NCBI RefSeq assembly: GCF_020447265.1
Contig: NZ_JAJADR010000002.1
Coordinates: 62,001 to 126,000 of the forward strand
Length of the DNA stretch: 64,000 nt
Reading direction: 5' to 3'
Origin: Hymenobacter lucidus
GTDB taxonomy: Bacteria; Bacteroidota; Bacteroidia; Cytophagales; Hymenobacteraceae
Shown: one piece after another, positions 17,341 to 25,446 of the stretch
Numbering within the stretch: the first letter of the stretch is position 1
Layout of the letters: the number at the start of each line of letters is the position of its first letter
Program-made: the position numbers and the translations under genes
Notes under the pieces: generated by a model
Databases searched by the model: none
Told to the model about the DNA's origin: nothing
Seen by the model: only the letters and a program-made list of their open reading frames with translations

Positions 17341-17570
17341 GTTCAGCACATATAGCTATGTGCCTTGCCTGCACCGGTGCAGATAGTCTCCAAGGTGCAT
17401 TGCATTTGTTCTGCACCGGTGCAGAACAAATGCAGTCGGCTTTGGATAGGCTCTGCACCGGTGCAGAGATACTAAAGGGTTCCTGACAATCATCTTGCAC
17501 CGGTGTAGAGCCAGTAAAAAGCCCTTGACACTTACTCTGCACTGGTGCAGGATGGGTGCCAAGGGCTTTT
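17341..17570. repeat. Array of five 14-bp palindromes with exact 42-bp period
   Basis: CTGCACCGGTGCAG starts at 17369, 17411 and 17453. A variant TTGCACCGGTGTAG is at 17495 and CTGCACTGGTGCAG at 17537. Every spacing is exactly 42 bp, leaving 28-bp spacers of different sequence. Around the second copy the palindrome extends to a perfect 34 bp (17401-17434). Segments midway between palindromes can pair with their neighbours across each palindrome: 17390-17395 with 17440-17445, 17440-17445 with 17472-17477, 17475-17481 with 17519-17526, and 17517-17531 with 17556-17570. A 7-bp hairpin GCACATA/TATGTGC (17346-17363) precedes the array. It fills the gap between the convergent flippase and permease genes. 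Function unknown. Confidence 0.9.
17514..17570 (-). terminator. Terminator-like hairpin after the permease, enclosing the fifth palindrome
   Basis: Arms 17556-17570 and 17517-17531 form a 15-bp stem with one mismatch. On the minus strand the stem ends in a T5 run. The loop holds the last CTGCACTGGTGCAG. It lies 19 bp past the permease stop. Confidence 0.7.
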
Positions 17571-17588
17571 ACAATACTCTGGAGCCAA

Positions 17589-19037
17589 TTATTCGGCCGC
17601 CTGGGCCTGCCGCAGCTTGCTGTGCTTCTTGCCGTAGCCATAATAGATGGCCAGGCCGATGGCGAGCCACACGAAGAGCCGCAGCCAGGTGTCGAGGGGC
17701 AACGATACCATCATCAGCAGGCAGGTGACGATGCCCAGGATGGGCACCACCGGTACCCAGGGCGTGCGAAAGCCGCGCGGGGCGTTAGGCTCCTTCTTTC
17801 GCATGATCAGAATGCCCAGGCACACCATCACGAAGGCCAGCAGGGTACCGATGCTCGTCATTTCGCCCACCACGGAAATGGGCACGAAGCCCGCAAACAG
17901 GCTGATAAAGGCGCCCAACAGCAGGTTGGACTTGTGGGGCGTGCGAAAGATGGGGTGAACTTCGGCGAAGATCTTGGGCAGCAGCCCGTCTTTCGACATG
18001 GAGAAAAACACCCGGCTCTGGCCCATCAAATCAACCAGGATGACGGAGGTGTAGCCGATAAGAATGGCAATGATGATGGCCGAGCTGAGCCAGCCGTAGG
18101 GCGTTTTCTCGATGGCAATGGCCACCGGCGCGGCGCTGTCTTTAAACTCCTTGTAGTTGGCTACCCCGGTAAGCACGTGGCCGAAGAGCACAAACAACAC
18201 CGTACACACCAGCAATGAGCCGATGATGCCGATGGGCATATTCTTCTGCGGATTCTTGGTTTCCTGGGCCATGGTGGCCACAATATCGAAGCCGATAAAA
18301 ACGAAGAATACCACGCCCGCCCCGCGCAGGATACCGCTCAGGCCAAACTCGCCGAAAGTGCCGGTGTTCTGCGGAATGTAGGGTTGGTAGTTGGCCGGAT
18401 CAATGTATTGCCAGCCCAGGGCAATGAAGACCAGCACCACGGCCACCTTCAGCGTCACCACCAGCGCATTGAACCAGGCCGAGCCTGAGGTGCCCCGGAT
18501 GATGATGGCCGTAATAGCCAGCACGATGAGCATGGCCGGCACGTTCACTATGCCCGATACCACCGCGCCGTCGGCCAGGGTGGCCTTTTCAAACGGCGAC
18601 ATCACCAGCTGGGGCGGAATGTGCAGGTTGAACTTGTCGAGCACCCGCACCAGGTACTGCGACCAGCTGATGGCCACCGTAGCGGCCCCCACGGAGTACT
18701 CGAGGATGAGGTCCCAGCCGATAATCCAGGCAAACAGCTCGCCCATGGTGGCGTAGGAATAGGTGTAGGCCGAGCCGGCCACGGGCACCATAGAGGCAAA
18801 CTCGGCGTAGCACAACGCGGAGAAGGCGCAGCCCACGGCGGCCACCAGGAAGGAAAGCGTGACGGCCGGGCCGGCGTTGTTGGCGGCGGCAATGCCGGTG
18901 AGCGAGAACAAGCCCGCCCCGATGATGACGCCAATGCCGATGGCAATGAGGCTAAAGCCGCCCAGGCTCCGCTTGAGGGTGCCCGTTCCGGTTTCGGCCG
19001 CTTCTAAGCGAAGCAGCTCCAGTGATTTTTTAAGCAT
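17589..19037 (-). CDS. APC-superfamily amino acid permease under SAM riboswitch control
   Basis: A 482-residue inner-membrane transporter with about 12 hydrophobic segments. The first carries the APC signature IGVIIGAGLFSLTG (residues 35-50), followed by GPAVTLSFLVAAVGCAFSAL and the conserved segment around EFASMVPVAGSAYTYSY. It resembles cationic and neutral amino acid/H+ symporters of the YfnA/CAT group. The ATG at 19037 is preferred to one 18 bp upstream because MLKKSLELL begins the family-like N-terminus. A SAM-I riboswitch lies upstream (19364-19459) on the same strand with no gene between, so methionine or a related compound is a plausible substrate. That substrate is inferred from regulation only. 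Confidence 0.85.
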   Translation of the reverse strand: MLKKSLELLRLEAAETGTGTLKRSLGGFSLIAIGIGVIIGAGLFSLTGIAAANNAGPAVTLSFLVAAVGCAFSALCYAEFASMVPVAGSAYTYSYATMGELFAWIIGWDLILEYSVGAATVAISWSQYLVRVLDKFNLHIPPQLVMSPFEKATLADGAVVSGIVNVPAMLIVLAITAIIIRGTSGSAWFNALVVTLKVAVVLVFIALGWQYIDPANYQPYIPQNTGTFGEFGLSGILRGAGVVFFVFIGFDIVATMAQETKNPQKNMPIGIIGSLLVCTVLFVLFGHVLTGVANYKEFKDSAAPVAIAIEKTPYGWLSSAIIIAILIGYTSVILVDLMGQSRVFFSMSKDGLLPKIFAEVHPIFRTPHKSNLLLGAFISLFAGFVPISVVGEMTSIGTLLAFVMVCLGILIMRKKEPNAPRGFRTPWVPVVPILGIVTCLLMMVSLPLDTWLRLFVWLAIGLAIYYGYGKKHSKLRQAQAAE

Positions 19038-19363
19038 ACGAATAGGTAGGAACACGCCACGGCGTGCTCAGGCGAGAAAAAGGATTCTGGCCGCGGCCGG
19101 GAGCCGGCTGCTGCAACAGCCGGCCACCCCCACGCGCTGCGCCGGGCCCGACAACGACCAGAAATGAGAAGAAAGAGGAAAAGGGAATGGCCTACCGGCC
19201 CGCGCTGCCGGCTATTCTACGCCGCGCAACACACGTAATTGGGCCTAAAGCCCGCTACTTCAACAACAGCAACAACACCCCGGCGCCTGGCCCAGGGGCG
19301 CAGACGAAACAACGGTGGCAAAAACTCGAACGGGCTGGGCAGGGAAGCAATCCACGGCAACTT
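19038..19363 (-). other. Long leader between SAM aptamer and permease (expression platform region)
   Basis: 326 bp without a credible gene. It contains a strong hairpin GCCGGCTG/CAGCCGGC around 19103-19124 and a GGCCGCGGCC palindrome next to it, followed on the minus strand by a T5 run near 19079. This could be the terminator of the riboswitch, although it is far from the aptamer. Small open frames here look like chance. Confidence 0.5.
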
Positions 19364-19459
19364 GTTTTTATATGAGCAGGACTTGGCACCGTTCCGGTTC
19401 ATCACCGGGGGTTGCCGACGCTTCATCGAGCCTGTCTCTCAGCGCCTCTGTATAAAAAC
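19364..19459 (-). ncRNA. SAM-I (S-box) riboswitch
   Basis: Read on the minus strand, the sequence has the S-box core in order: CTGAGAGACAGGCTCGATGA, then CGTCGGCAACC, a P3-like CCCCGGTGATGAACCGG-type hairpin, and GGTGCCAAGTCCTGCTC. The P1 stem is a 9-bp perfect pairing of GTTTTTATA (19459-19451) with TATAAAAAC (19372-19364). The family senses S-adenosylmethionine and usually represses methionine synthesis or transport genes. A promoter box sits 31 bp upstream. The next gene downstream is the APC permease at 19037. Confidence 0.88.
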
Positions 19460-19489
19460 AATCCTTTGGGCAATAAAGAATTGATGGTG

Positions 19490-19497
19490 CAAAGGTA
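19490..19497 (-). promoter_or_regulatory. -7 promoter box of the riboswitch-permease transcript
   Basis: TACCTTTG on the minus strand matches TAnnTTTG. A TTG lies 21 bp further upstream. Transcription would start near 19483, about 24 bases before the SAM aptamer and about 445 before the permease start. Confidence 0.7.
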
Positions 19498-19662
19498 AAC
19501 CGGGCCGGGCCGCATTTGCAACGGGAGCCGCAAATTGAGCCGGGAAGCGCGCCAGCCACGCCGGGCAGGGTCCGACGGGTCCGGAATAGGTTGCGGCGTT
19601 GTTAGAGCTTGCTACGGCCCGATTGTGTTATTTTGACTGCCCGCTCCCTCCTTCCCGCGCTC

Positions 19663-21507
19663 ATGAGAAAGACCTTACTGTGCCTGCTGCTGGCTTTTGG
19701 CAGCCAATTACCGGCCCCGGCCCAACCGGCCCCTAAGTCCGCCACGGCCCTGCCCCCGGCTTGGGCGCAGAAGGTGGTGTGGTACCAGATTTTTGTGGAG
19801 CGCTTTGCCAATGGCGACCCCAGCAACGACCCTAAGCCAGAAAACATGCGCGGCAGCTTCACGGTGCCCGCCGGCTGGAGCATCACGCCCTGGACGCACA
19901 ACTGGTACCAGCCCGAGCCCTGGGCCACGGCCGCCAAGCTCAACTTCAACGATACCCGCTCGTTGCGCCGCTTCGGCGGTGATTTGCAGGGCGTGCTCGA
20001 TAAGCTCGACTACCTGCGAGAGCTGGGCGTTACGGCGCTCTATCTGAACCCCATCAACGACGCGCCCTCCCTGCATAAGTACGACGCCCGCAGCTACCAC
20101 CACGTCGACGTCACCTTCGGGCCCGACCCAGTGGGCGACAACAAGCTCATTGCCTCCGAAAACCCCAACGACCCGGCCAGCTGGAAGTGGACCAGCGCCG
20201 ACCGGCTCTTTCTGAAGCTGGTGGCCGAAGCCCACAAGCGCAATATGCGCGTGGTGCTCGACTACTCCTGGAACCACACCGGCGTCGAGTTCTGGGCTTG
20301 GCAGGATATTGTGCGGAAGCAGCAGCAGTCGGCTTTCAAGGACTGGTACGACATTACCCGCTTCGACGACCCCAAGACGGCCGCCAACGAGTTTGACTAC
20401 AACGGCTGGGTGGGGCTCAAAAGCCTGCCCGAGATTAAGAAGGTCGACATTACCACACCCCGCAAGGCCGGCAAGCCTTACGAGGGCGAGCTGAACTCCG
20501 GCGCCCAGGCCCACATCTTCGCCGTCACGAAGCGGTGGCTAGCTCCCGACGGCAACGCGGCCCAGGGTATCGACGGCTACCGCCTCGACGTGGCCGACCA
20601 GGTACCGATGGGCTTCTGGCGGAAGTACCGCACCTTCGTCAAGTCGGTGAAGCCCGAGGCTTATCTGGTGGGGGAAATCTGGTGGGAAACCTGGCCCGAC
20701 AAGCTCATGAACCCGGTGCCCTACACCAGCGGCGACGTATTCGATGGAGTCATGTTTTACCAGGCCTACCGCCCGGCGCGCAGCTTTTTTGCCGCCGTCA
20801 AGGCCCCGCTCACCGGTCCGCAACTCATCGACTCGCTGCAGTTTCAGTGGAACCGCCTGGGCAAGCCCTTCCGCTACGCCATGATGAACGTGGCCTCTAC
20901 TCACGACGCGCCCCGGCTCCTCACCTGCTTCTACAACCCGGGCCAGTATAAGTACAAAGCTACCCCCGGCGACGACCCGAATTACAAGACCGGCAAGCCC
21001 GACCCCGAAACGTACCAGCGCGTGAAGCTCTACCTGCTCCACCAGTTTACCAGCATCGGCGCGCCCCAGATCTGGAACGGCGATGAGCTGGGTATGTGGG
21101 GTGCCGACGACCCCGACTGCCGCAAGCCGCTCTGGTGGCCGGGCCTCACGTTTGAGCCCGAAACCCGCACCAATTTCCAGCCCACTACCACGTCTACCTT
21201 CGACCCAGTGGGCTATAATGCCGCCCACTACGCCTACTACCGGCAGCTGGCCCACCTGCGCAACGGCAACCCCGTGCTGCAAACCGGCGAGTTGACGTTC
21301 TTACCCACCAAGGGCCAAACTCTGGCCTACCAGCGCACCGCCGTCCAGGAGCGTATCGTAGTACTGTTCAACCTGGAAGGCAGCCCTCAGCAATTTACCT
21401 TGCCGGAAAAAGGCTCCTGGCTCAACTTATTGACCGGAAAAACAGTAGTTGCCAGCACCGCCACGTTGCCCACCCTGTCGGGCATGGCGCTCAAGAAAGT
21501 CAAATAG
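19663..21507 (+). CDS. Periplasmic GH13 alpha-amylase-family glycosidase
   Basis: A 614-residue enzyme with a signal peptide (MRKTLLCLLLAFGSQLPAPA). The TIM barrel starts at VVWYQIFVERFANGD. Conserved GH13 regions are all present: ALYLNPIND (region before I), DYSWNHTG (I), GIDGYRLDVAD (II, with the nucleophile Asp), YLVGEIWWE (III, acid/base Glu) and ASTHDAPR (IV, transition-state Asp). A short all-beta domain closes the protein. It likely hydrolyses alpha-glucans or maltodextrins; the QIFVERFANGDP start recalls cyclomaltodextrinase/neopullulanase-like members. The ATG at 19663 is chosen because the upstream in-frame start gives no signal peptide. Confidence 0.88.
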   Translation: MRKTLLCLLLAFGSQLPAPAQPAPKSATALPPAWAQKVVWYQIFVERFANGDPSNDPKPENMRGSFTVPAGWSITPWTHNWYQPEPWATAAKLNFNDTRSLRRFGGDLQGVLDKLDYLRELGVTALYLNPINDAPSLHKYDARSYHHVDVTFGPDPVGDNKLIASENPNDPASWKWTSADRLFLKLVAEAHKRNMRVVLDYSWNHTGVEFWAWQDIVRKQQQSAFKDWYDITRFDDPKTAANEFDYNGWVGLKSLPEIKKVDITTPRKAGKPYEGELNSGAQAHIFAVTKRWLAPDGNAAQGIDGYRLDVADQVPMGFWRKYRTFVKSVKPEAYLVGEIWWETWPDKLMNPVPYTSGDVFDGVMFYQAYRPARSFFAAVKAPLTGPQLIDSLQFQWNRLGKPFRYAMMNVASTHDAPRLLTCFYNPGQYKYKATPGDDPNYKTGKPDPETYQRVKLYLLHQFTSIGAPQIWNGDELGMWGADDPDCRKPLWWPGLTFEPETRTNFQPTTTSTFDPVGYNAAHYAYYRQLAHLRNGNPVLQTGELTFLPTKGQTLAYQRTAVQERIVVLFNLEGSPQQFTLPEKGSWLNLLTGKTVVASTATLPTLSGMALKKVK

Positions 21508-21577
21508 CTTCTGTCGGCGGGTCGAGGAAAAGCCACGTAGCAATGGGGCTTTTCCTCGGCCCGCCCAACCTCATTGC

Positions 21578-22351
21578 ATGCATCCAGCCGTAAAGAAGAC
21601 GTTGAAAATAACCGGTTACGCCGCCGGTTCCCTGGTCGGTATCGTGGGCCTGTACGTGGCCTCCTCCTTCCTTTTGTCCCGGATTCCGGTCAACGCGGAA
21701 GATGCCGACCCGGCCGAAGACGTCGATATCTACATCCTCTCCAACGGGGTGCATACCGACATCGTGACGCCGGTGCGCACCAAGTACATCGACTGGAGTC
21801 AGCTGGTGAAGTTCTCGGATACACCAGCCGCCGACGCGTCGGCTGAGTACGTGGGCTTCGGCTGGGGCGACAAGGGCTTCTACCTCGACACGCCCACCTG
21901 GGCCGAGCTCAAGCCCAGCACGGCCTTCAAGGCCATGTTCCATCTGAGCTCCTCGGCCATGCACGTCACGTTTCACCGCTCGATGCGCGAGTCAGAGTCG
22001 TGCGTGAAAATCCGCATCAGCGAGGCCGAGTACGCCCGCCTTATCGACTACATCAAGACCAGCTTCGACCACAACGCGCAGGGCAATATTCAGCACATCG
22101 AAGGCCACAGCTACGGGCAGCACGACGCGTTTTACGAGGCGCAGCGCACCTACAGCTTCCTCTTCACCTGCAACACCTGGGCCAATAACGGCCTGAAGTA
22201 CTGCGGGCAGCGCGCCTGCTTCTGGACGGCCATGGACTCGGGCATCTTCTACCAGTACCGCCGCAAGGGCCCCAACGTGGTGCGCAATGCCGCCAAAGCC
22301 GTCGTGAAGCACCGCTACGCCACCGCGTCGAGCCCGAGGCGCATCCGGTAG
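21578..22351 (+). CDS. DUF2459/TIGR02117 family membrane-anchored protein
   Basis: A 257-residue protein with one N-terminal membrane segment (TGYAAGSLVGIVGLYVASSF, about residues 11-30) and a periplasmic domain. Sequence landmarks VDIYILSNGVHTDIV, YVGFGWGDKGFYLDTPTW and FTCNTWANNGLK match the TIGR02117/DUF2459 family, whose role is unknown; the conserved Cys in CNTWANNG and the His in NGVHTD could form a catalytic pair. The frame is open upstream to 21449, but ATG 21578 gives the natural membrane anchor. Its last 37 bp overlap the end of the convergent EcsC-like gene. Confidence 0.8.
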   Translation: MHPAVKKTLKITGYAAGSLVGIVGLYVASSFLLSRIPVNAEDADPAEDVDIYILSNGVHTDIVTPVRTKYIDWSQLVKFSDTPAADASAEYVGFGWGDKGFYLDTPTWAELKPSTAFKAMFHLSSSAMHVTFHRSMRESESCVKIRISEAEYARLIDYIKTSFDHNAQGNIQHIEGHSYGQHDAFYEAQRTYSFLFTCNTWANNGLKYCGQRACFWTAMDSGIFYQYRRKGPNVVRNAAKAVVKHRYATASSPRRIR

Positions 22352-23043
22352 CAGTTGCGGGCCGTTTCGCCGAGTTGCTCCAGCAGCTTGTAGTTGGCCA
22401 CCGCCCCCACCGCCGCCCCGATGACGGGCACGAGCTGGGCCATTTTGGCCAAGTCGATATAGTCGCGGTACTCCTGTTGAAAAGTGCGCCAGTCAAATCC
22501 CTTCGGGTCGAGGGGTAGCGTGTGGCGGTAGTTTTCCCAGGTAGCCACGCGTTGGTACACCTCGTTGCGGCTGTGCTGGCTCGAAAAGGCCAACTGAAAG
22601 ATGTGCAGCAGATAGAGCCGCTCGGTGTAGTCGTGCCCGTCGAAGCCGTAGAGGGCCGCAATGTCGAAGAGCAGTTTGAGCTTGATGCCGAGCAGTAGCG
22701 GAAAATCGGCCAGGCCCAGCAGAAAGCCGCCCGCGCCCGTTACGGCTCCTTCGGCGGAAGCTGTGTTGCGGTAGTATTTCACGCGGGTGCGCACGGCCAT
22801 TTCCCGCTCTTCCAGCGTGCCTACCAGCAGCGGGCTGCGCGTAGTATAGCGGGAGCCCAGCAGCACGCCGCGCACCATCTCCCGAATGGCCACCGTAATG
22901 GCCTGGTGCACCTTTTCGGGCAGCAGATTATTGAGCCGCACCTGCAGCTGCCGCGTGAAGCGGTTCAGATACGACGGGGCCCGCTGCATCTGCTGCTGCC
23001 ACGCTACTAGTTCCCGGTGGGCCTGCTGCTCGTAAGAGGTCAT
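22315..23043 (-). CDS. EcsC family protein
   Basis: A 242-residue protein resembling the EcsC family: a charged helical N-terminus (SYEQQAHRELVAWQQQM), GAVTGAGGFLLGLADFPLLLG in the middle as the hydrophobic glycine-rich signature, and a C-terminal helical region with VIGAAVGAVANYKLL. In Bacillus EcsC lies beside the ABC transporter EcsAB, but no such transporter is next to it here and the molecular role of the family is unclear. It is probably membrane-associated. The 3' end overlaps the convergent DUF2459 gene by 37 bp. A TACCTTCG sequence just upstream of the start is a near match to the promoter consensus. Confidence 0.8.
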   Translation of the reverse strand: MTSYEQQAHRELVAWQQQMQRAPSYLNRFTRQLQVRLNNLLPEKVHQAITVAIREMVRGVLLGSRYTTRSPLLVGTLEEREMAVRTRVKYYRNTASAEGAVTGAGGFLLGLADFPLLLGIKLKLLFDIAALYGFDGHDYTERLYLLHIFQLAFSSQHSRNEVYQRVATWENYRHTLPLDPKGFDWRTFQQEYRDYIDLAKMAQLVPVIGAAVGAVANYKLLEQLGETARNCYRMRLGLDAVA

Positions 23044-23079
23044 GCCCCGAAGGTAGCTAAAGCGGGCTTGCAGTGGCTA

Positions 23080-23159
23080 TAGTAGCGCGAACTGTGTAGT
23101 TCGCGTCTCCACGCCATTTGAGTCGTTCTGGCACACGAACTACACAGTTCGCGCTACTA
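23080..23159. repeat. Dispersed inverted repeat family 2, copy A
   Basis: Perfect 24-bp arms at 23080-23103 and 23136-23159 (outer end TAGTAGCGCGAACTGTGTAG) separated by 32 bp. Each arm is itself a hairpin, GCGAACT-GTGT-AGTTCGC. The same arms occur at 57530-57618. The right arm abuts the stop codon of the barrel protein gene at 23160. Confidence 0.9.
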
Positions 23160-24032
23160 CTAATAGTTGTAGGAAATGCCCGCCGACAGGGCCGTCGATT
23201 TGCCCAGGTTGCGGCCCGAAACGTACTGGCTGGCGCCCAGCACCACACCCACGCCCTTGGCAATGGGCCGGAACACGCTGGCCCCGATACGGGCGAAATT
23301 GACCCGCGTAGCCGGGAAATACAAGTCGAAGCCGGGCTGCAGAATGTCGGTGCCTTTGTTGCTCGACTGCTGAAATGAGGCCCAGGCTTCAGTGTAGAGC
23401 TTCAGGCCGGCGTAACCCACCTTGGCATCGGCAATGAATGCGTTGGGTACGCGGTTGGTGCGCAGGCTGTAGCCCGCCTGCCCCGTAATGAACACGCCCG
23501 ACGGAGTTTTAAGGTGGGCAATGCCGAGCGTATTATACTTGGTAGCGCCGTTGCCAATAGCAATAATGTACTCCAGACCTTTGTTCGACTGGTAGTTGCT
23601 GGCCGGTGTGCTCACGCCCACCACGCCCAGTAGATCGAGCACACTATAGCCGATGGTGGTGGAAAAGGCCTTGAACTTGAGCAGCCCCGAAACATCCTGT
23701 AGGCCGCTGCGGGAGTTAGTATAGCCTTGGCCGTTGCCTTTGCCCTCAGAACTGATGTAAGGCAAACTCACCACGGCTTCTATTTTGTCGCTGATGCCAT
23801 AGGTGGTATACACGCTTACCGACGAAACTCGAATTTCCTGGAACACCGGCACCTCGTCCACCTTTTCCGGCACCAGAAACACGCTTTTATACCGCTCGGC
23901 CGTGCCCGTAAACGATACGGAACCGTGCCCCTTGCCTACCATAAAGCCGCTCACCAGGCTCTGAGCCCGGACTTGAGTGCCCAGCAGCAAGGCGGCCGAA
24001 ACAAGAAATGAAAACGCGTAAGAGTGTTGCAT
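23160..24032 (-). CDS. Outer-membrane beta-barrel protein
   Basis: A 290-residue protein with a signal peptide (MQHSYAFSFLVSAALLLGTQ, then VRAQS) and a run of alternating hydrophobic strands ending in an aromatic residue (SAGISYNY), the usual C-terminal signature of outer-membrane barrels. Strands such as KIEAVVSLPYISSEG, FITGQAGYSLRTN and YTEAWASFQQSS suggest about 12 strands. It recalls transporter-like proteins of the MetA/phenol-degradation group, but the resemblance is loose and the cargo is unknown. ATG 24032 gives the signal peptide; the 22 residues upstream do not fit. Confidence 0.7.
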   Translation of the reverse strand: MQHSYAFSFLVSAALLLGTQVRAQSLVSGFMVGKGHGSVSFTGTAERYKSVFLVPEKVDEVPVFQEIRVSSVSVYTTYGISDKIEAVVSLPYISSEGKGNGQGYTNSRSGLQDVSGLLKFKAFSTTIGYSVLDLLGVVGVSTPASNYQSNKGLEYIIAIGNGATKYNTLGIAHLKTPSGVFITGQAGYSLRTNRVPNAFIADAKVGYAGLKLYTEAWASFQQSSNKGTDILQPGFDLYFPATRVNFARIGASVFRPIAKGVGVVLGASQYVSGRNLGKSTALSAGISYNY

Positions 24033-24272
24033 ACAAGCAGAAAAAGGTAGTGTGAGGTCGGGCGCCTGGGAGGCGAAGTGCCGGGAAAACAATACCATCC
24101 TGCTATTGTTCAGCCTCCGGAAGCGCCAGACCTACGGGTAGTATCCAAATCTGGTTTTCTCTTTGCGGGATTTTTTTCACAAAGTCTCATAAAGAGAAAT
24201 CCGGTTCTCGAATTGACTCGTTTGTATGCCGCCTCTGGCCTCAACTCTGCCTCTGCATCACTCCTGTTGCCC

Positions 24273-25283
24273 ATGAAACACCCTTTACGCTCTCTGTTTG
24301 CCGGCCTGTCACTCGGCGCACTCCTACTCAGTGGTTGCGCCAAAGACACGGAGTCTGATCCTTCTATTGCTGGCATTGCGGTGTCCAACAATGATTTTAG
24401 CGTGCTCGAAGAAGCCGCCATTCGCGGAGGCGTGGTCGAAATTCTGTCGAACCGCAACCCGAATGACCCGCAGGGCAACTACACCGTTTTTGCGCCCAAC
24501 AACGCGGCCTTCGCCCGGCTAGGCCTGCGGCAGGCCACCGACCTGCAGGCCCTGCAAACCAGCTTCCTGACCAGCACGCTGTTCTACCACGTGGCTGGCG
24601 GTACACTCTCGGGCAATTCGCTGGTGGCCGGCACCTCGTCGGGCTCGGCGCTGGGGCCGGTGCGCCGCATCGTGAGCCGCAATAACGCCCGCTACGTCAA
24701 CGGTTCCCGCATTCTGGCCACCGATGTGAAGGCATCTAACGGTACGGTACACGTGGTGGATAAAGTGCTGCTGGCTACCGGAGCCGACGTGGTCAACTCG
24801 GCCATTGCTCTCAGCACGTCCAAAGTGTTTGTGAAGCCCGAGTTGCAGTACCTGGTGTATGCCGTGGTGTATTGCGGCCTGGCCGGCGCGCTGTCGGAAG
24901 GCAGCCCCCAGCTCACGGTTTTTGCCCCTACCGATCAGGCATTCAAGGATTTGTACCAGCAGTTCGGCATTCAGCTCAACGAGCCCAAAGACCTCGAAAA
25001 GCTGCCCAATGCCAAAGCTACGCTTACAGCAGTGCTGCTCAACCACGTGCTGCTGGGCATACAGGGTGGCAAGCTAACCCAGTTCACATCGGAGCTGCCC
25101 GATAATGCCGCGCTACCCACGCTGGGTGGCGGCAGCCTCACCTTCGGCACCTTTGCCAACGGCCTGCTGCCGGTGAAGGGCGAAGGCAACGGCACCAACA
25201 ACGCCAATCTGGTCATTCCCGATATTCAGTGCACCAACGGCGTCGTACACGTCGTTGACCGGGTTTTGCTACCGAAGTTATAA
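24273..25283 (+). CDS. Lipoprotein with two fasciclin domains
   Basis: A 336-residue lipoprotein: signal peptide with lipobox LLLSGC around residue 21, then two FAS1 domains of about 140 residues each. Each has the H1 and H2 boxes of FAS1, for example YTVFAPNNAAFARL and NGTVHVVDKVLL in the first, LTVFAPTDQAFKDL and NGVVHVVDRVLL in the second. FAS1 proteins mediate adhesion or bind ligands at the cell surface. The ATG at 24273 is chosen over an open frame extending to 24078 because it gives a proper lipoprotein signal. Confidence 0.92.
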   Translation: MKHPLRSLFAGLSLGALLLSGCAKDTESDPSIAGIAVSNNDFSVLEEAAIRGGVVEILSNRNPNDPQGNYTVFAPNNAAFARLGLRQATDLQALQTSFLTSTLFYHVAGGTLSGNSLVAGTSSGSALGPVRRIVSRNNARYVNGSRILATDVKASNGTVHVVDKVLLATGADVVNSAIALSTSKVFVKPELQYLVYAVVYCGLAGALSEGSPQLTVFAPTDQAFKDLYQQFGIQLNEPKDLEKLPNAKATLTAVLLNHVLLGIQGGKLTQFTSELPDNAALPTLGGGSLTFGTFANGLLPVKGEGNGTNNANLVIPDIQCTNGVVHVVDRVLLPKL

Positions 25284-25446
25284 ACCGACTTAAAATTCAT
25301 ACTTTTGGGGCTAGAATTCACAGGTTCAGCTCCCTAGGTTTGTTGGCTGAGTCAGTTTGTTCCTACTTTCCTGCTCTGCTTACACCCTATTGTCATCCGG
25401 GTCGCGCTTTATGCTAAAGCGTTGAGCCCATGCTTATTTTCTCTGT

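Noticed and set aside
17341..17570. CRISPR array
   Set aside because: Period and variable spacers recall CRISPR, but 14-bp fully palindromic repeats are too short, only five occur, spacers pair with each other, and no cas gene is in the window.
17556..18218. 220-codon plus-strand frame across the permease 3' end
   Set aside because: Antisense to the permease, composition rich in Gly, His and Gln; starts within the palindrome array.
19064..19375. Small plus-strand ORF in the permease leader
   Set aside because: Arg/Pro/Gly-rich, overlaps leader hairpins and the aptamer, and has no promoter or family resemblance.
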